Below, piece by piece: positions 26,545 to 35,518 of a stretch of DNA of 64,000 bases (the first letter of the stretch is position 1; the number at the start of each line of letters is the position of its first letter). The stretch comes from JAHEKD01 sp965204695. GTDB lineage: Bacteria; Pseudomonadota; Gammaproteobacteria; Arenicellales; JAHEKD01. The notes below the pieces were generated by a model that saw only the letters and a program-made list of their open reading frames with translations, ran no database searches and was not told the DNA's origin. Where the stretch lies: positions 4,402,001 to 4,466,000 of the forward strand of contig OZ242007.1 in the NCBI GenBank assembly GCA_965204695.1. Reading direction: 5' to 3'. Made by a program: the position numbers and the translations under genes.

Positions 26545-27981
26545 TTATAAGGACGTCGATTTGATCACCATCATTTTTTCAATCTGCATGTCTTCAATGG
26601 TGTAAGGAATTCCACCTACACCCAGACCTGATTCACGTAATCCCGCAAAGGGCATACCATCGATTCGAAACGCGGTGTGATCATTCAGCATCACCGCAGA
26701 AGCATCTAGTTGTTTGTAGGCGTGCATAGCGGTGTCAATATTTTTGGTAAATACCGATGCCTGAAATGCAACCTTCAAACTATTAGCTTGTTTGATCGCT
26801 TCATCCATATTACCGCAGCTATAAACACAAATTACCGGTCCGAAAATTTCAGCCTGGCTGACTTTACTGCCTGTTGATGGGTTGAATAATACAGTGGGTT
26901 GATAACAGGTTTCGGAAATTTTTTCACCACCGGACAATAATTCGGCACCTTCAGAAATAGCCTCTTGTACCCATTGGTGAACACGATCGACTTCTTTGGG
27001 TAGTATTAAAGGTCCAATTTCAGTGCTGCTGGATGTTGGATCTCCTACAATCATATTGTTGCCAAATTTGGCCAGTTGTTCAGCTAATGACCGTGCTATA
27101 GATTCTTCGGCAAAAAGACGTTGTACAGAAACACAAACCTGGCCGGCATGATAGAAGCCTCCTTTAGCAAGCAATGGTAATCCTGCTTCTAGATCGGCAT
27201 CTGCATAAACCAAAGCTGGTGCAGCGCCACCATGCTCAAGAGCACAGCGGGCACCAGGAGTTAGTTTTGATTTCAACATCCATCCGACTTTTGAACTCCC
27301 TATGAAACTAAAAAAAGCAACACGATCATCAGTAACCAGTTGTTCGGCTACGGCCAGGTCGTTAACTACCAGGGCTTGGCAAAATTCTTTAGGCAAACCT
27401 GATTCGTGCAGAATATTGACAAAATTCATACATGAGATAGGTGTTGTTTCCGCAGGTTTGACGATTACCGGACAACCTGCAGCCACAGCAGCAGCGACCT
27501 GGTGAACAATTAAATTAAAGGGATGGTTAAAGGCACTAACGGCCACTACCACACCGATGGGTTCTTTTTGTGTAAACGCTGCACGATTTGCGGAATAAGC
27601 ATCACCACCCATGGGGATAACATGCCCCATATCACTACGAATCGTTTCGATAGCTAGCTTCAAACCATCAACAGCTCGATTAAGCTCTACAACTGAGTCG
27701 TTTAACGGTTTGCCGCCTTCGCGAGCAGCTTCCGAAGCTAATTGGTCAAGATTTTGATGAATTTTTTCAGCAGCCTTGTCTAAAATATCGACGCGCTGTT
27801 TGACGCTCAACCACTTGTCTTTAGCCTTGAAAACCGAGTAGGCAGCTTGTAGTGCTTGTTCAACTTGATCAGAGTTAGCGTAATCAATAGTGGCAATGGT
27901 AGATAGATCAAATGGAGAATTGACTTCAATTTGGCCATCTGCAGAAACTGAGTTTGCTAAAAGCAATGGGTAATGTTTCAT
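26545..27981 (-). CDS. Aldehyde dehydrogenase family protein
   Basis: A 478-aa NAD(P)-dependent aldehyde dehydrogenase. The Rossmann segment is FNHPFNLIVHQVAAAVAAGC. The catalytic Cys283 is in GQVCVSVQR, and the general base Glu is in LEHGGAAP, where His replaces the usual Leu of LELGG. Start placed at the ATG ending at 27981, which has AAGGAAC 6 nt upstream, rather than an earlier in-frame codon inside the preceding gene. It follows the ThDP enzyme by 10 bp on the same strand. The pair suggests a 2-oxo acid is decarboxylated and the aldehyde then oxidised, but the substrate is unknown. Sequence style is near GAPN/lactaldehyde dehydrogenases. Confidence 0.88.
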   Translation of the reverse strand: MKHYPLLLANSVSADGQIEVNSPFDLSTIATIDYANSDQVEQALQAAYSVFKAKDKWLSVKQRVDILDKAAEKIHQNLDQLASEAAREGGKPLNDSVVELNRAVDGLKLAIETIRSDMGHVIPMGGDAYSANRAAFTQKEPIGVVVAVSAFNHPFNLIVHQVAAAVAAGCPVIVKPAETTPISCMNFVNILHESGLPKEFCQALVVNDLAVAEQLVTDDRVAFFSFIGSSKVGWMLKSKLTPGARCALEHGGAAPALVYADADLEAGLPLLAKGGFYHAGQVCVSVQRLFAEESIARSLAEQLAKFGNNMIVGDPTSSSTEIGPLILPKEVDRVHQWVQEAISEGAELLSGGEKISETCYQPTVLFNPSTGSKVSQAEIFGPVICVYSCGNMDEAIKQANSLKVAFQASVFTKNIDTAMHAYKQLDASAVMLNDHTAFRIDGMPFAGLRESGLGVGGIPYTIEDMQIEKMMVIKSTSL

Positions 27982-27991
27982 TGTTTGTTCC

Positions 27992-29644
27992 TTAAATAGG
28001 GCAGGCGATGGCGCCAAGTTTTTCAGTCAATTTTGTGTTTTCGCGGTAATCTATCGGTACAACAACCAAGCTAGGACCAGATTCGTTAAAAGCTTGTTCT
28101 AAACTATCTTGTAAATCCACACTGTTATTGACCATATGGCTGTGCCAGCCAAAGCTGTTGGCTAATTGTTGCCAATCAGGATTACCAAAGGCCAGATCGG
28201 TATGTTTGCCGAACTCATTAGTCTGTTTCCAGGCAATGAGCCCATAGGCATTATCCTCCCAAACCATGGTCACAATGTTGCAGTTAAACCGTGTTGCAGT
28301 TTCCATCTCCTGGACATTCATCATGAAACCGGCATCGCCGCAAATTGCCAGGATTTGTTTGTCTGGATAAACCATGCTGGCGGCGATTGCACCGGGCAGG
28401 GCGAAGCCCATGGAACAGAATCCGTTAGGGATTAGACAAGTATTCGGCTCGTGACATTGATAATGACGAGCAATCCACATCTTATGAGCGCCAACATCCG
28501 ACAACACAATGCCGTCCGGTTTAACAACTTCTCGTACATCCCACAATACTTTTTGTGGCCGGATAGCTCCTTGAGTATCATCTTCAGCATGTTCGGCAAA
28601 ATCTGAAGCCATATCACGCCTGACGCCTTGCTGTTGGCTGAAATCAAAATCGAATTCACCATGTTTATCGACGCGCTCGTTGAGCATCCACAAGGCATGA
28701 GCTAAATCACCAACTACTTCAACTTGAGGGTTGTAATATTTATCGATTTCGGCGGGTAGAAAATCGATATGAATAATGGTTTTGTCAGAATTTGGATTCC
28801 AAAGTTTTGGATGGTATTCGACCATGTCATAACCTAACGTGATGATTAGATCTGACGCATCCAACGCACAGGAAACCAAGTCTTTAGAGCCTAAACCGAC
28901 TGTATAAAGACAATAATCAGCATCCATATCGACACAACCTTTGCCCATGAATGTGCTAATCACACCAATGCCGGTTTTTTCGGCCAAAATTCTAAGTTGT
29001 TTGCTAGCCCGTCTACGAATACAGCCATTACCGGCAAGAATAATAGGGCGTTTTGCGTTCTTAAATCGATCGAACAACTGATCCATAATCTTGTCATCGG
29101 GAACGGAGCGTCGGAATCGTCGAGGCTCAATGGGTTCGGCATCAGTTTCAAGCTTGGCAATATCTTCTGGTAACTCGATTAAGCACGCACCGGGTTTTTC
29201 AGTGCGGGCTAAGCGAACTGCTTTGCGAACTATTTCCGGAATGCTGTCAGGATGTATTACGGTTTCGGCCCATTTTGTGACCGGCTCGAACATGGCCACA
29301 ACATCCATAACCTGATGTGATTCTTTATGTAATCGGGTTGAAGCACCTTGCCCAGTTAATACCAGCATTGGAGCCCTGTCCATGTTTGAGTCGGCTACAC
29401 CAGTAATCAAATTAGTCGCACCAGGCCCCAGGGTTGCTAGACAGCCTGAGGGATTGCCCGTTAGACGGCCATAAATTTCGGCCATAAAAGCAGCACCTTG
29501 TTCATGGCGAGTGAGAATAAATTTGATCTTGTCGGACTTCTCCAGGGACATCATAAAATCGGCATTTTCTTCACCCGGCACACCGAAGATGTATTCAATC
29601 CCTTCTTCTTCCAGACACTTAACAAATAAATCCGAAGCTTTCAT
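27992..29644 (-). CDS. Acetolactate-synthase-like ThDP enzyme
   Basis: A 550-aa thiamine-diphosphate enzyme. The activating Glu is in TRHEQGAAFMAE (about residue 48), and the ThDP/Mg motif is GDAGFMMNVQEMETATRFNC (about 446-465). The family is annotated as acetolactate synthase large subunit, but no regulatory small subunit (ilvN/ilvH) is adjacent. Its partner is an aldehyde dehydrogenase instead, so a catabolic decarboxylase or carboligase role is as likely as branched-chain amino-acid synthesis. It is the first gene of a two-gene minus-strand unit. Confidence 0.86.
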   Translation of the reverse strand: MKASDLFVKCLEEEGIEYIFGVPGEENADFMMSLEKSDKIKFILTRHEQGAAFMAEIYGRLTGNPSGCLATLGPGATNLITGVADSNMDRAPMLVLTGQGASTRLHKESHQVMDVVAMFEPVTKWAETVIHPDSIPEIVRKAVRLARTEKPGACLIELPEDIAKLETDAEPIEPRRFRRSVPDDKIMDQLFDRFKNAKRPIILAGNGCIRRRASKQLRILAEKTGIGVISTFMGKGCVDMDADYCLYTVGLGSKDLVSCALDASDLIITLGYDMVEYHPKLWNPNSDKTIIHIDFLPAEIDKYYNPQVEVVGDLAHALWMLNERVDKHGEFDFDFSQQQGVRRDMASDFAEHAEDDTQGAIRPQKVLWDVREVVKPDGIVLSDVGAHKMWIARHYQCHEPNTCLIPNGFCSMGFALPGAIAASMVYPDKQILAICGDAGFMMNVQEMETATRFNCNIVTMVWEDNAYGLIAWKQTNEFGKHTDLAFGNPDWQQLANSFGWHSHMVNNSVDLQDSLEQAFNESGPSLVVVPIDYRENTKLTEKLGAIACPI

Positions 29645-30057
29645 AAACTCTATTCCTCAAAAGTTGCATCAAGCTCAAGTATATATGATGAAAGCTTAGA
29701 GCTTGAGAAAAGAAAATAGTTCAGTTGTTAGGTAGTGGAGCAGTAGTTGCTATTTTAAATGGTTTAAAAGATTATATGGTCATATTTATTTTCTACGTCA
29801 TTGCGAGTATAACGAAGCAATCCAACGGCTTTTCTCATTACTATATGGAGTCAGTGTATATGAACCTTTTTAACGAGCACGTTACAGCGGCCCTGAATGG
29901 TAGCGATACAGCTGACCGCCCGTTTCTGCCTGCATTTTGAAATAGCAACTTGATTTGTGAACCGGCGAAGTAGTTAGAAATGGCAGTAGATTGCCACAGT
30001 CGCTTTGCTCCTTCGCAATGACGAACAGTTATTCTCTTAAAGCTAATGCATCAAGGC
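29645..30057. other. 413-bp gene-free gap
   Basis: The right half holds copy 2 of the dispersed repeat (29796-30023). The left part (29645-29795) should contain the promoter of the ThDP enzyme but shows no clear boxes. A 71-codon open frame at 29725-29940 runs into the repeat, has no Shine-Dalgarno and resembles nothing, so it is not called as a gene. Confidence 0.6.
29796..30023. repeat. Dispersed repeat, copy 2
   Basis: Two facing half-units: CGTCATTGCGAG ... GAAGCAATCC (29796-29823) and AGATTGCCACAGTCG ... CTTCGCAATGACG (29988-30023). The outer ends are inverted repeats (CGTCATTGCGA against TCGCAATGACG, 11 bp exact). The 228-bp size and layout match copy 1 at 15484 (245 bp), suggesting a non-autonomous element. 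Confidence 0.68.
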
Positions 30058-30666
30058 TTAAACCAAGTTATTAATTTTCGCAAACGGATCCCAGCTCGAA
30101 TCACTATGCCATTCATATTCAGCCCACTGTGCAACTTGATTGGCAATTTCATGCCCGAGAATATGCCTGATTAATCCTAAGGACATATCCATTCCAGCAG
30201 AGACTCCAGAAGATGTAAAAAATTTACCATCCTCAACCCATCGGGCTTCGGCAATCCAGTCTACCTTCTCATTGTGAGATTTAACCCAGTCAAATGCTCG
30301 CTTGTTAGTCGTGGCTTTTTTATTATCCAAAATACCACTTTTAGCCAGTAGTGCACTACCAGTACACACGGAAGTAACGAACTTTGCTTTGGAGTTCTGC
30401 TCTTGAATCCAATTTAATAAGACAGGGTTGTCAATTTGACTGCGAGTGCCTTGTCCTCCAGGTATAAGAATAATGTCATATATTTTTTCGAGATCAAAAG
30501 TGTCGTCAATGACAGCTTGTGGTCCTTGAGCACTTTGAACCTGTTTATCATTTTCGGCCACCATATGAATCAAAAAATGCTCAGGCAACATACCGAACAT
30601 TTCCAATGGCCCATACACGTCCAGAAGTTCAAATTTATCAAAAAGTAGTGCGCCGATTGTTAACAT
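30058..30666 (-). CDS. DJ-1/PfpI family protein (isonitrile-hydratase-like)
   Basis: A 202-aa protein with one DJ-1/PfpI domain. The nucleophile elbow is SVCTGSALLA (Cys about 101), and IILIPGGQGTR is the preceding strand-turn. The subgroup is annotated as isonitrile hydratase-like or simply DJ-1/PfpI; activity is unproven. The second of two adjacent ATGs is chosen because GGAGG lies 5 nt before it. It follows the DUF1272 gene by 10 bp and stands opposite a GlxA-type regulator with the same domain, so the three genes probably form one regulated unit. Confidence 0.85.
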   Translation of the reverse strand: MLTIGALLFDKFELLDVYGPLEMFGMLPEHFLIHMVAENDKQVQSAQGPQAVIDDTFDLEKIYDIILIPGGQGTRSQIDNPVLLNWIQEQNSKAKFVTSVCTGSALLAKSGILDNKKATTNKRAFDWVKSHNEKVDWIAEARWVEDGKFFTSSGVSAGMDMSLGLIRHILGHEIANQVAQWAEYEWHSDSSWDPFAKINNLV

Positions 30667-30676
30667 CATAACCTCC

Positions 30677-30964
30677 TCAGTCTTTAGAAATAATAGTTCG
30701 ATTTATCGTTTTCTTGCCTTTGATAATCGTTATGTCATATTGACTTAAAATACGTTTTTCGCTGGCTGGATTTCGCGCTAACGACTCTCCTATGCGAGTC
30801 GGTCTTTTTACACTTTCCCCATCACAATTAGGGCATTTATTATTGAAAAATTCAGTCATACAGGTGCTGCAGAAAGTACACTCGAATGAACAAATCATCA
30901 CCTCATCACTGTCTGGAGGCAAATCTTTATCACAACATTCACAATTAGGCCTGAGTTGTAGCAT
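30677..30964 (-). CDS. DUF1272 domain protein (zinc-ribbon-like)
   Basis: A 95-aa protein. MLQLRPNCECCDKDLPPDS and the following Cys pairs (CSFECTFCSTCM, NKCPNCDG) match DUF1272, a small Cys-rich family that probably binds zinc. Function is unknown. It is the first gene of a two-gene unit with the DJ-1/PfpI gene and shares a 90-bp divergent promoter region with the GlxA regulator, which carries a strong inverted repeat. Confidence 0.87.
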   Translation of the reverse strand: MLQLRPNCECCDKDLPPDSDEVMICSFECTFCSTCMTEFFNNKCPNCDGESVKRPTRIGESLARNPASEKRILSQYDITIIKGKKTINRTIISKD

Positions 30965-31018
30965 CTTTAATCCTCAATAGTTTTAATCATCAGATAGTAG
31001 ATTAATCAATTCATTTAT

Positions 31019-31051
31019 GGCATAAATGACAAATAACATGTAATTTATGCC
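31019..31051. promoter_or_regulatory. 13-bp inverted repeat, probable operator of the GlxA regulator
   Basis: GGCATAAATGACA (31019-31031) and TGTAATTTATGCC (31039-31051) form an inverted repeat with one mismatch and a 7-nt spacer. It ends 2 bp before the ATG of the regulator and lies 55 bp upstream of the divergent DUF1272 start. The position fits autoregulation or control of both transcripts by the AraC-type protein. No other inverted repeat of this quality was seen between the two genes. Confidence 0.65.
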
Positions 31052-31053
31052 AA

Positions 31054-32034
31054 ATGTCAAAAAAACGTCGAAAAGTCATTGTGATTGTCTATGAGGATGT
31101 GAATTTGCTCGATGCCTCGGGCCCGATTCAGACTTTTGCGCAAGCTAATCGTATTGATGAAAATACTTTCTATGATTACCAGACAATTGCTGTTTCCAAA
31201 AAAGGCGGTTTAATTAAAACAAGCAGCACAATTGTGCTTGATACAGTTGATTTACATTCCGTCAAACTGTCTGCGACTGATACAGTAATTATTGCTGGTG
31301 GAATGGGTATAGAGAGAATTATGGACGATGAAGTGTTAATCAACTGGATTCAAGCTGCACACAAGCAATCAAGCCGTATTGGTTCGGTTTGTACCGGTGC
31401 TTATTTACTAGCAAATACCGGATTACTAGACGGTAAGCGTGCAACCACACATTGGCTTTCTTTAGATGATTTTCAGCAAGCATTTCCGAAAACTACAGTG
31501 GTTAATGATGCCATATACGTTTGCGATCAGGGTATTTGGTCATCAGCAGGTATTACAGCTGGGATCGATTTGGCCCTGGCCATGTTAGCAGAGGAAATAG
31601 GCGATGAAGCTTCTCTAGAGGTTGCTCGGCAATTAGTTGTCTATATGAAGCGATCCGGTGGGCAAGCTCAATTCAGCCAACCGTTAAATTTACAAATGAA
31701 AGATAGCTCAGGCATTTTTAATCAATTACATGTATGGATTAAAGAAAGTCTCAATTTGGATTTATCTGTTGAGCGATTAGCTGAATATATGAATATGAGT
31801 TCACGTACGTTTTATCGATCCTATAAGCAACAAACGGGAATCACACCAGCAAAAGCGGTGGAAAAACTACGTACGGAGTTTGTAAAGCAGCGGCTAGAAG
31901 ATAGAAACTTTAGTATTGCCGCGATTGTAACTAAGAGCGGTTTTAATACAGAAGAGAGAATGCGCAGAGCATTTATTAATCAATTCGGGATTTCGCCAAT
32001 CGAATATCGTAGACGATTTGCAATCAAAAATTAA
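31054..32034 (+). CDS. GlxA-type transcriptional regulator (DJ-1/PfpI plus AraC)
   Basis: A 326-aa regulator. The N-terminal DJ-1/PfpI-like sensor domain (about 8-190) keeps the SVCTGAYLLANTG elbow. The C-terminal AraC/XylS double helix-turn-helix (about 222-320) includes LSVERLAEYMNMSSRTFYRSYKQ and ISPIEYRRRF. Members of this group control amine and betaine catabolism genes in other bacteria (for example GbdR). The target here is probably the divergent DUF1272-PfpI unit. The convergent MttB-like gene 38 bp downstream is a second candidate by proximity. There is no Shine-Dalgarno before the ATG. Confidence 0.9.
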   Translation: MSKKRRKVIVIVYEDVNLLDASGPIQTFAQANRIDENTFYDYQTIAVSKKGGLIKTSSTIVLDTVDLHSVKLSATDTVIIAGGMGIERIMDDEVLINWIQAAHKQSSRIGSVCTGAYLLANTGLLDGKRATTHWLSLDDFQQAFPKTTVVNDAIYVCDQGIWSSAGITAGIDLALAMLAEEIGDEASLEVARQLVVYMKRSGGQAQFSQPLNLQMKDSSGIFNQLHVWIKESLNLDLSVERLAEYMNMSSRTFYRSYKQQTGITPAKAVEKLRTEFVKQRLEDRNFSIAAIVTKSGFNTEERMRRAFINQFGISPIEYRRRFAIKN

Positions 32035-32072
32035 ATACTCCGCAGTAAATGGCGGGATATTTAAGATGAAAA

Positions 32073-33608
32073 TTATACGTTTGAATCAGGAAATTCGTTT
32101 TTACGACGGTCCATAAATTCGACTAATGCTTCATCAATAGCTGGATCTATAGCTGGAGCTTCGTAATCTCTGAGCATTTTTTTATACAGCGTATTTGCAC
32201 GTTGAGTTGCGTCCTGAGAGCCTTCTGATTCCCATTGCTCGAAACTGTTGTTGTCGGCAATTTTAGAACGATAAAATGCCGTTTCAAAATTGGCTTGGGT
32301 ATGTGCGCAACCGAGGAAGTGTTTGCCAGGGCCAACTTCACGGATAGCATCCATGGCCTGACCATTTTCGGAATCATCAATGCCGCTGAGTAAAATTTCA
32401 ATCATGGCCGCTTGATCTGCATCCATCACAAATTTTTCATAGCCCATTGCCAAACCACCTTCCAGCCAGCCTGCAGTATGAAGCATGAAGTTAACACCGG
32501 CCATGGCAGCCGTTTGTAATGTATTGGCTGCTTCATAAGCAGCTTGTGCATCAGAAGTTTTGGATGCATTTAAACCGCCGCCACTACGAAAAGGTACACC
32601 TAGTCGACGAGCTAAGGAGGCACAGATATTCAAAACTAATGATGGTTCGGGAGTGCCAAAAGTGGGGGCACCGGACTGCATGGAAATTGAGCTTGCAAAT
32701 GTACCAAATACAACAGGAGCACCGGCTCTAACCAATTGCGTAAAAGTGATTCCAGCCATAGCCTCAGCGAGAATCTGTGCACATGTACCGACAACCGTTA
32801 CCGGCGACATCGCACCAGATAGGATAAATGGTGAAACGACAGTTGCTTGATTATTTTGTGCGTACACTCGTGCTGCGCCAAGCATGGTGTCATCGAACGT
32901 CATAGGGGAGTTGGCATTAATCAAGCTGGTGGTAACGCAGTTTTGATCAACAAACTCGTCACCGAAAACGATTTTAGCCATATCAACCGTATCCTGTGCA
33001 CGTTCAGCAGCTGTTACTGAACCCATAAATGGCTTGTCGCTGTATTTGATATGGCTATAAACCATATCGAAATGGCGTTTATTAACAGGCAAATCGACCG
33101 GTTCACAAACTGTTCCACCAGAATGATGCAGGCCATTAGACATGTAGGCTAATTTGACAAAATTACGGAAGTCTTCAATAGTGGCGTAACGACGGCCTTC
33201 ATCCAGATTGCGAATAAATGGAGGGCCATATGCAGGCACTAGTACGGTGTGATTACCACCTATGATGACTGACTTTTCAGGATTTCGGGCATGCTGAGTA
33301 AATTGTTTAGGTGCGCTTGCTTGAATAATTTGACGGCACATACCACGCGGAAAGCGAACACGCTCACCCTCAATATTTGCGCCTGCGTTTTTTAGTAATT
33401 CGATTGCACCTGGATCATCCCGAAATTCGATGCCGACTTCTTCAAGGATTGTTTCCGCATTATTTTCAATGAGTTCCAGCGTTTCTTCTTTGGCAATTTC
33501 AAAGACTGGGATATTGCGTTTGATATAAGGAATAGATGCCGCTTTGCCGCTGGTTCGTGCTGCTCGGCGTGCTTCGCGTCCGCCGCCTCTTGACCGTCTT
33601 GAACTCAT
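32073..33608 (-). CDS. Trimethylamine methyltransferase (MttB) family protein, non-pyrrolysine
   Basis: A 511-aa member of the MttB superfamily of corrinoid-dependent methyltransferases. The frame has no internal amber codon, so it belongs to the non-pyrrolysine branch, which includes glycine betaine methyltransferases such as MtgB. Conserved blocks include GIEFRDDPGAIELLKNAGA, NANSPMTFDDTMLG and SGAMSPVTVVGTCAQ. The first 20 residues are unusually Arg-rich (SSRRSRGGGREARRAARTS). No corrinoid protein or reactivation gene is adjacent. It is divergent from etfBA, which would accept electrons from demethylating flavoproteins, so a betaine or methylamine context is plausible. Substrate inferred only. 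Confidence 0.87.
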   Translation of the reverse strand: MSSRRSRGGGREARRAARTSGKAASIPYIKRNIPVFEIAKEETLELIENNAETILEEVGIEFRDDPGAIELLKNAGANIEGERVRFPRGMCRQIIQASAPKQFTQHARNPEKSVIIGGNHTVLVPAYGPPFIRNLDEGRRYATIEDFRNFVKLAYMSNGLHHSGGTVCEPVDLPVNKRHFDMVYSHIKYSDKPFMGSVTAAERAQDTVDMAKIVFGDEFVDQNCVTTSLINANSPMTFDDTMLGAARVYAQNNQATVVSPFILSGAMSPVTVVGTCAQILAEAMAGITFTQLVRAGAPVVFGTFASSISMQSGAPTFGTPEPSLVLNICASLARRLGVPFRSGGGLNASKTSDAQAAYEAANTLQTAAMAGVNFMLHTAGWLEGGLAMGYEKFVMDADQAAMIEILLSGIDDSENGQAMDAIREVGPGKHFLGCAHTQANFETAFYRSKIADNNSFEQWESEGSQDATQRANTLYKKMLRDYEAPAIDPAIDEALVEFMDRRKNEFPDSNV

Positions 33609-33813
33609 TTTATGATGTCCTATAAGTTGAGATTTTGTGTGACTATTCTGTCTTATCTTAGCGAGCTAATGATATTAACAGGCGACAGAATTATTGTTGT
33701 TTGCGCCATAGATTTTTGCGCAATTTTTTAAGCATATACAACTGCTTATATTAGCGATTATAATTCAGCCCTTTGCAAATTCAGTCATATCTACCAAGAG
33801 GTTTTAAGAAACA

Positions 33814-34563
33814 ATGAAAGTGTTGGTTCCGGTTAAACGGGTGATCGACTACAACGTACAAGTCAGGGTTAAATCTGACCAAAGCGGAGTGGAGCTCACC
33901 AACGTCAAGATGGCGATGAATCCATTTTGTGAGATTGCTGTTGAACAAGCAGTAAGAATGAAAGAATCAGGTCAGGCCGAAGAAGTTATTGTTGCTAGCA
34001 TTGGTCCGGCAAAAGCGCAAGAAACTCTACGTACAGGTCTGGCTATGGGTGCTGATCGTGGCATTCATATTGAGTCTGAAGCTGACTTGGAGCCACTTGC
34101 CGTGGCTAAATTGCTGCAGAAAGTCGTTGAAAAAGAAGGCCCAGGTATTGTCATTATGGGCAAACAAGCGATCGACGGTGATAACAATCAAACCGGCCAA
34201 ATGCTATCTGCATTATTAGGCTGGTCCCAAGGTACCTTTATTTCTGAGCTTGAAGTAAGTGGTGATAATGCCAAAGTGGTGCGTGAGGTTGATGGTGGTT
34301 TGGAAACAGTCGAACTCAAAATGCCAGCGGTAGTAACCGTTGATTTGCGCTTAAACGAACCTCGGTTCGCGTCATTGCCGAATATCATGAAAGCCAAGAA
34401 AAAACCAATCGATGCGTTATCTATTGAAGAATTAGGTGTTGATGTTTCGCCAAGACTGGAAGTGGTTAAGGTCACCGAACCTGAGAAACGTAAATCAGGT
34501 GAAATCGTCGCAAATGTTGACGAATTAGTCGATAAACTTAGAAATGAAGCAAAGGTGATTTAA
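33814..34563 (+). CDS. etfB: Electron transfer flavoprotein beta subunit
   Basis: A 249-aa AMP-binding subunit of the soluble ETF heterodimer. The start MKVLVPVKRVIDYNVQVRVK and the signature block VELKMPAVVTVDLRLNEPR are diagnostic. ETF takes electrons from acyl-CoA dehydrogenases and from dimethylglycine or sarcosine dehydrogenases and passes them to ETF-quinone oxidoreductase. It is followed after 1 bp by etfA. The DMGDH-like fusion at 55621 is a candidate electron donor. Confidence 0.97.
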   Translation: MKVLVPVKRVIDYNVQVRVKSDQSGVELTNVKMAMNPFCEIAVEQAVRMKESGQAEEVIVASIGPAKAQETLRTGLAMGADRGIHIESEADLEPLAVAKLLQKVVEKEGPGIVIMGKQAIDGDNNQTGQMLSALLGWSQGTFISELEVSGDNAKVVREVDGGLETVELKMPAVVTVDLRLNEPRFASLPNIMKAKKKPIDALSIEELGVDVSPRLEVVKVTEPEKRKSGEIVANVDELVDKLRNEAKVI

Positions 34564-34564
34564 G

Positions 34565-35497
34565 ATGAGCGTATTAGTAATTGCAGAACACAATAATGAA
34601 TCACTGGCTGCGGGAACACTTAATGCGGTAACCGCTGCTTCACAGATAGATTCAGATATTCATGTATTCGTTGTCGGTTCTGGATGTGGTGATGTGGCTC
34701 AAGCTGCTTCTCAAGTTGCTGGTGTCAGCAAAGTCATCCACACTGATTCAGCCGAATATGCAAACGACCTTGCTGAAAACTTCGGCGCATTAATTAAAGA
34801 CATTGCATCAGGTTACAGCCACGTATTAGCACCTGCCAGCACATTTGGTAAAAATGTTATGCCCCGTGCTGCAGCCTTGCTAGATGTCCAGCAAATTTCT
34901 GAAATCACTGAAGTGGTTGATGCCGATACATTTGTACGCCCGATTTATGCGGGTAATGCAATGGCGACAGTCAAATCTAACGATCCGATCAAAATGGTTA
35001 CTGTTCGTAGTACAGCATTTGAGCCTGCTGCTGAAACAGGTGGCAGTGCCGCAGTAGAAAGCTATGAGTATTCAGGTGATGCCGGACTTTCAAGTTATGT
35101 CGGTAGTGAGTTAACCAAGTCAGATCGTCCGGAATTGACTACTGCTAAAATCGTTATTTCTGGTGGTCGTGGCATGCAAAGCGGTGACAACTTCGCGATG
35201 TTAGAAAAAGTCGCCGATAAGCTAAATGCTGCGGTTGGTGCGTCACGCGCTGCCGTTGACGCAGGTTTCGTGCCTAATGACTATCAAGTTGGTCAAACAG
35301 GTAAAGTAGTCGCTCCTGATCTTTATATCGCAGTTGGTATTTCTGGTGCTATCCAACATTTGGCTGGGATGAAAGACTCAAAAGTCATCGTTGCTATCAA
35401 TAAAGACGAAGAGGCTCCAATCTTTCAAGTTGCTGATTATGGTTTGGTTGCTGATTTGTTCGATGCTGTTCCTGAGTTGGATGCTGCATTAGGCTAA
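34565..35497 (+). CDS. etfA: Electron transfer flavoprotein alpha subunit
   Basis: A 310-aa FAD-binding ETF subunit. The N-terminal domain starts SVLVIAEHNNESLAAGTLNAV. The C-terminal FAD domain has SGGRGMQSGDNFAMLEKVAD, VGASRAAVDAGFVPNDYQVG and the signature PDLYIAVGISGAIQHLAGM. It partners EtfB in the cytoplasm. A tandem hairpin terminator starts about 20 bp after the stop, so etfBA forms a closed two-gene operon. Confidence 0.97.
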   Translation: MSVLVIAEHNNESLAAGTLNAVTAASQIDSDIHVFVVGSGCGDVAQAASQVAGVSKVIHTDSAEYANDLAENFGALIKDIASGYSHVLAPASTFGKNVMPRAAALLDVQQISEITEVVDADTFVRPIYAGNAMATVKSNDPIKMVTVRSTAFEPAAETGGSAAVESYEYSGDAGLSSYVGSELTKSDRPELTTAKIVISGGRGMQSGDNFAMLEKVADKLNAAVGASRAAVDAGFVPNDYQVGQTGKVVAPDLYIAVGISGAIQHLAGMKDSKVIVAINKDEEAPIFQVADYGLVADLFDAVPELDAALG

Positions 35498-35518
35498 TCA
35501 ATATTTAATTTGTAAAAG

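Noticed and set aside
29725..29940. 71-codon frame upstream of the ThDP enzyme
   Set aside because: It runs through a dispersed repeat and has no ribosome site or family resemblance.
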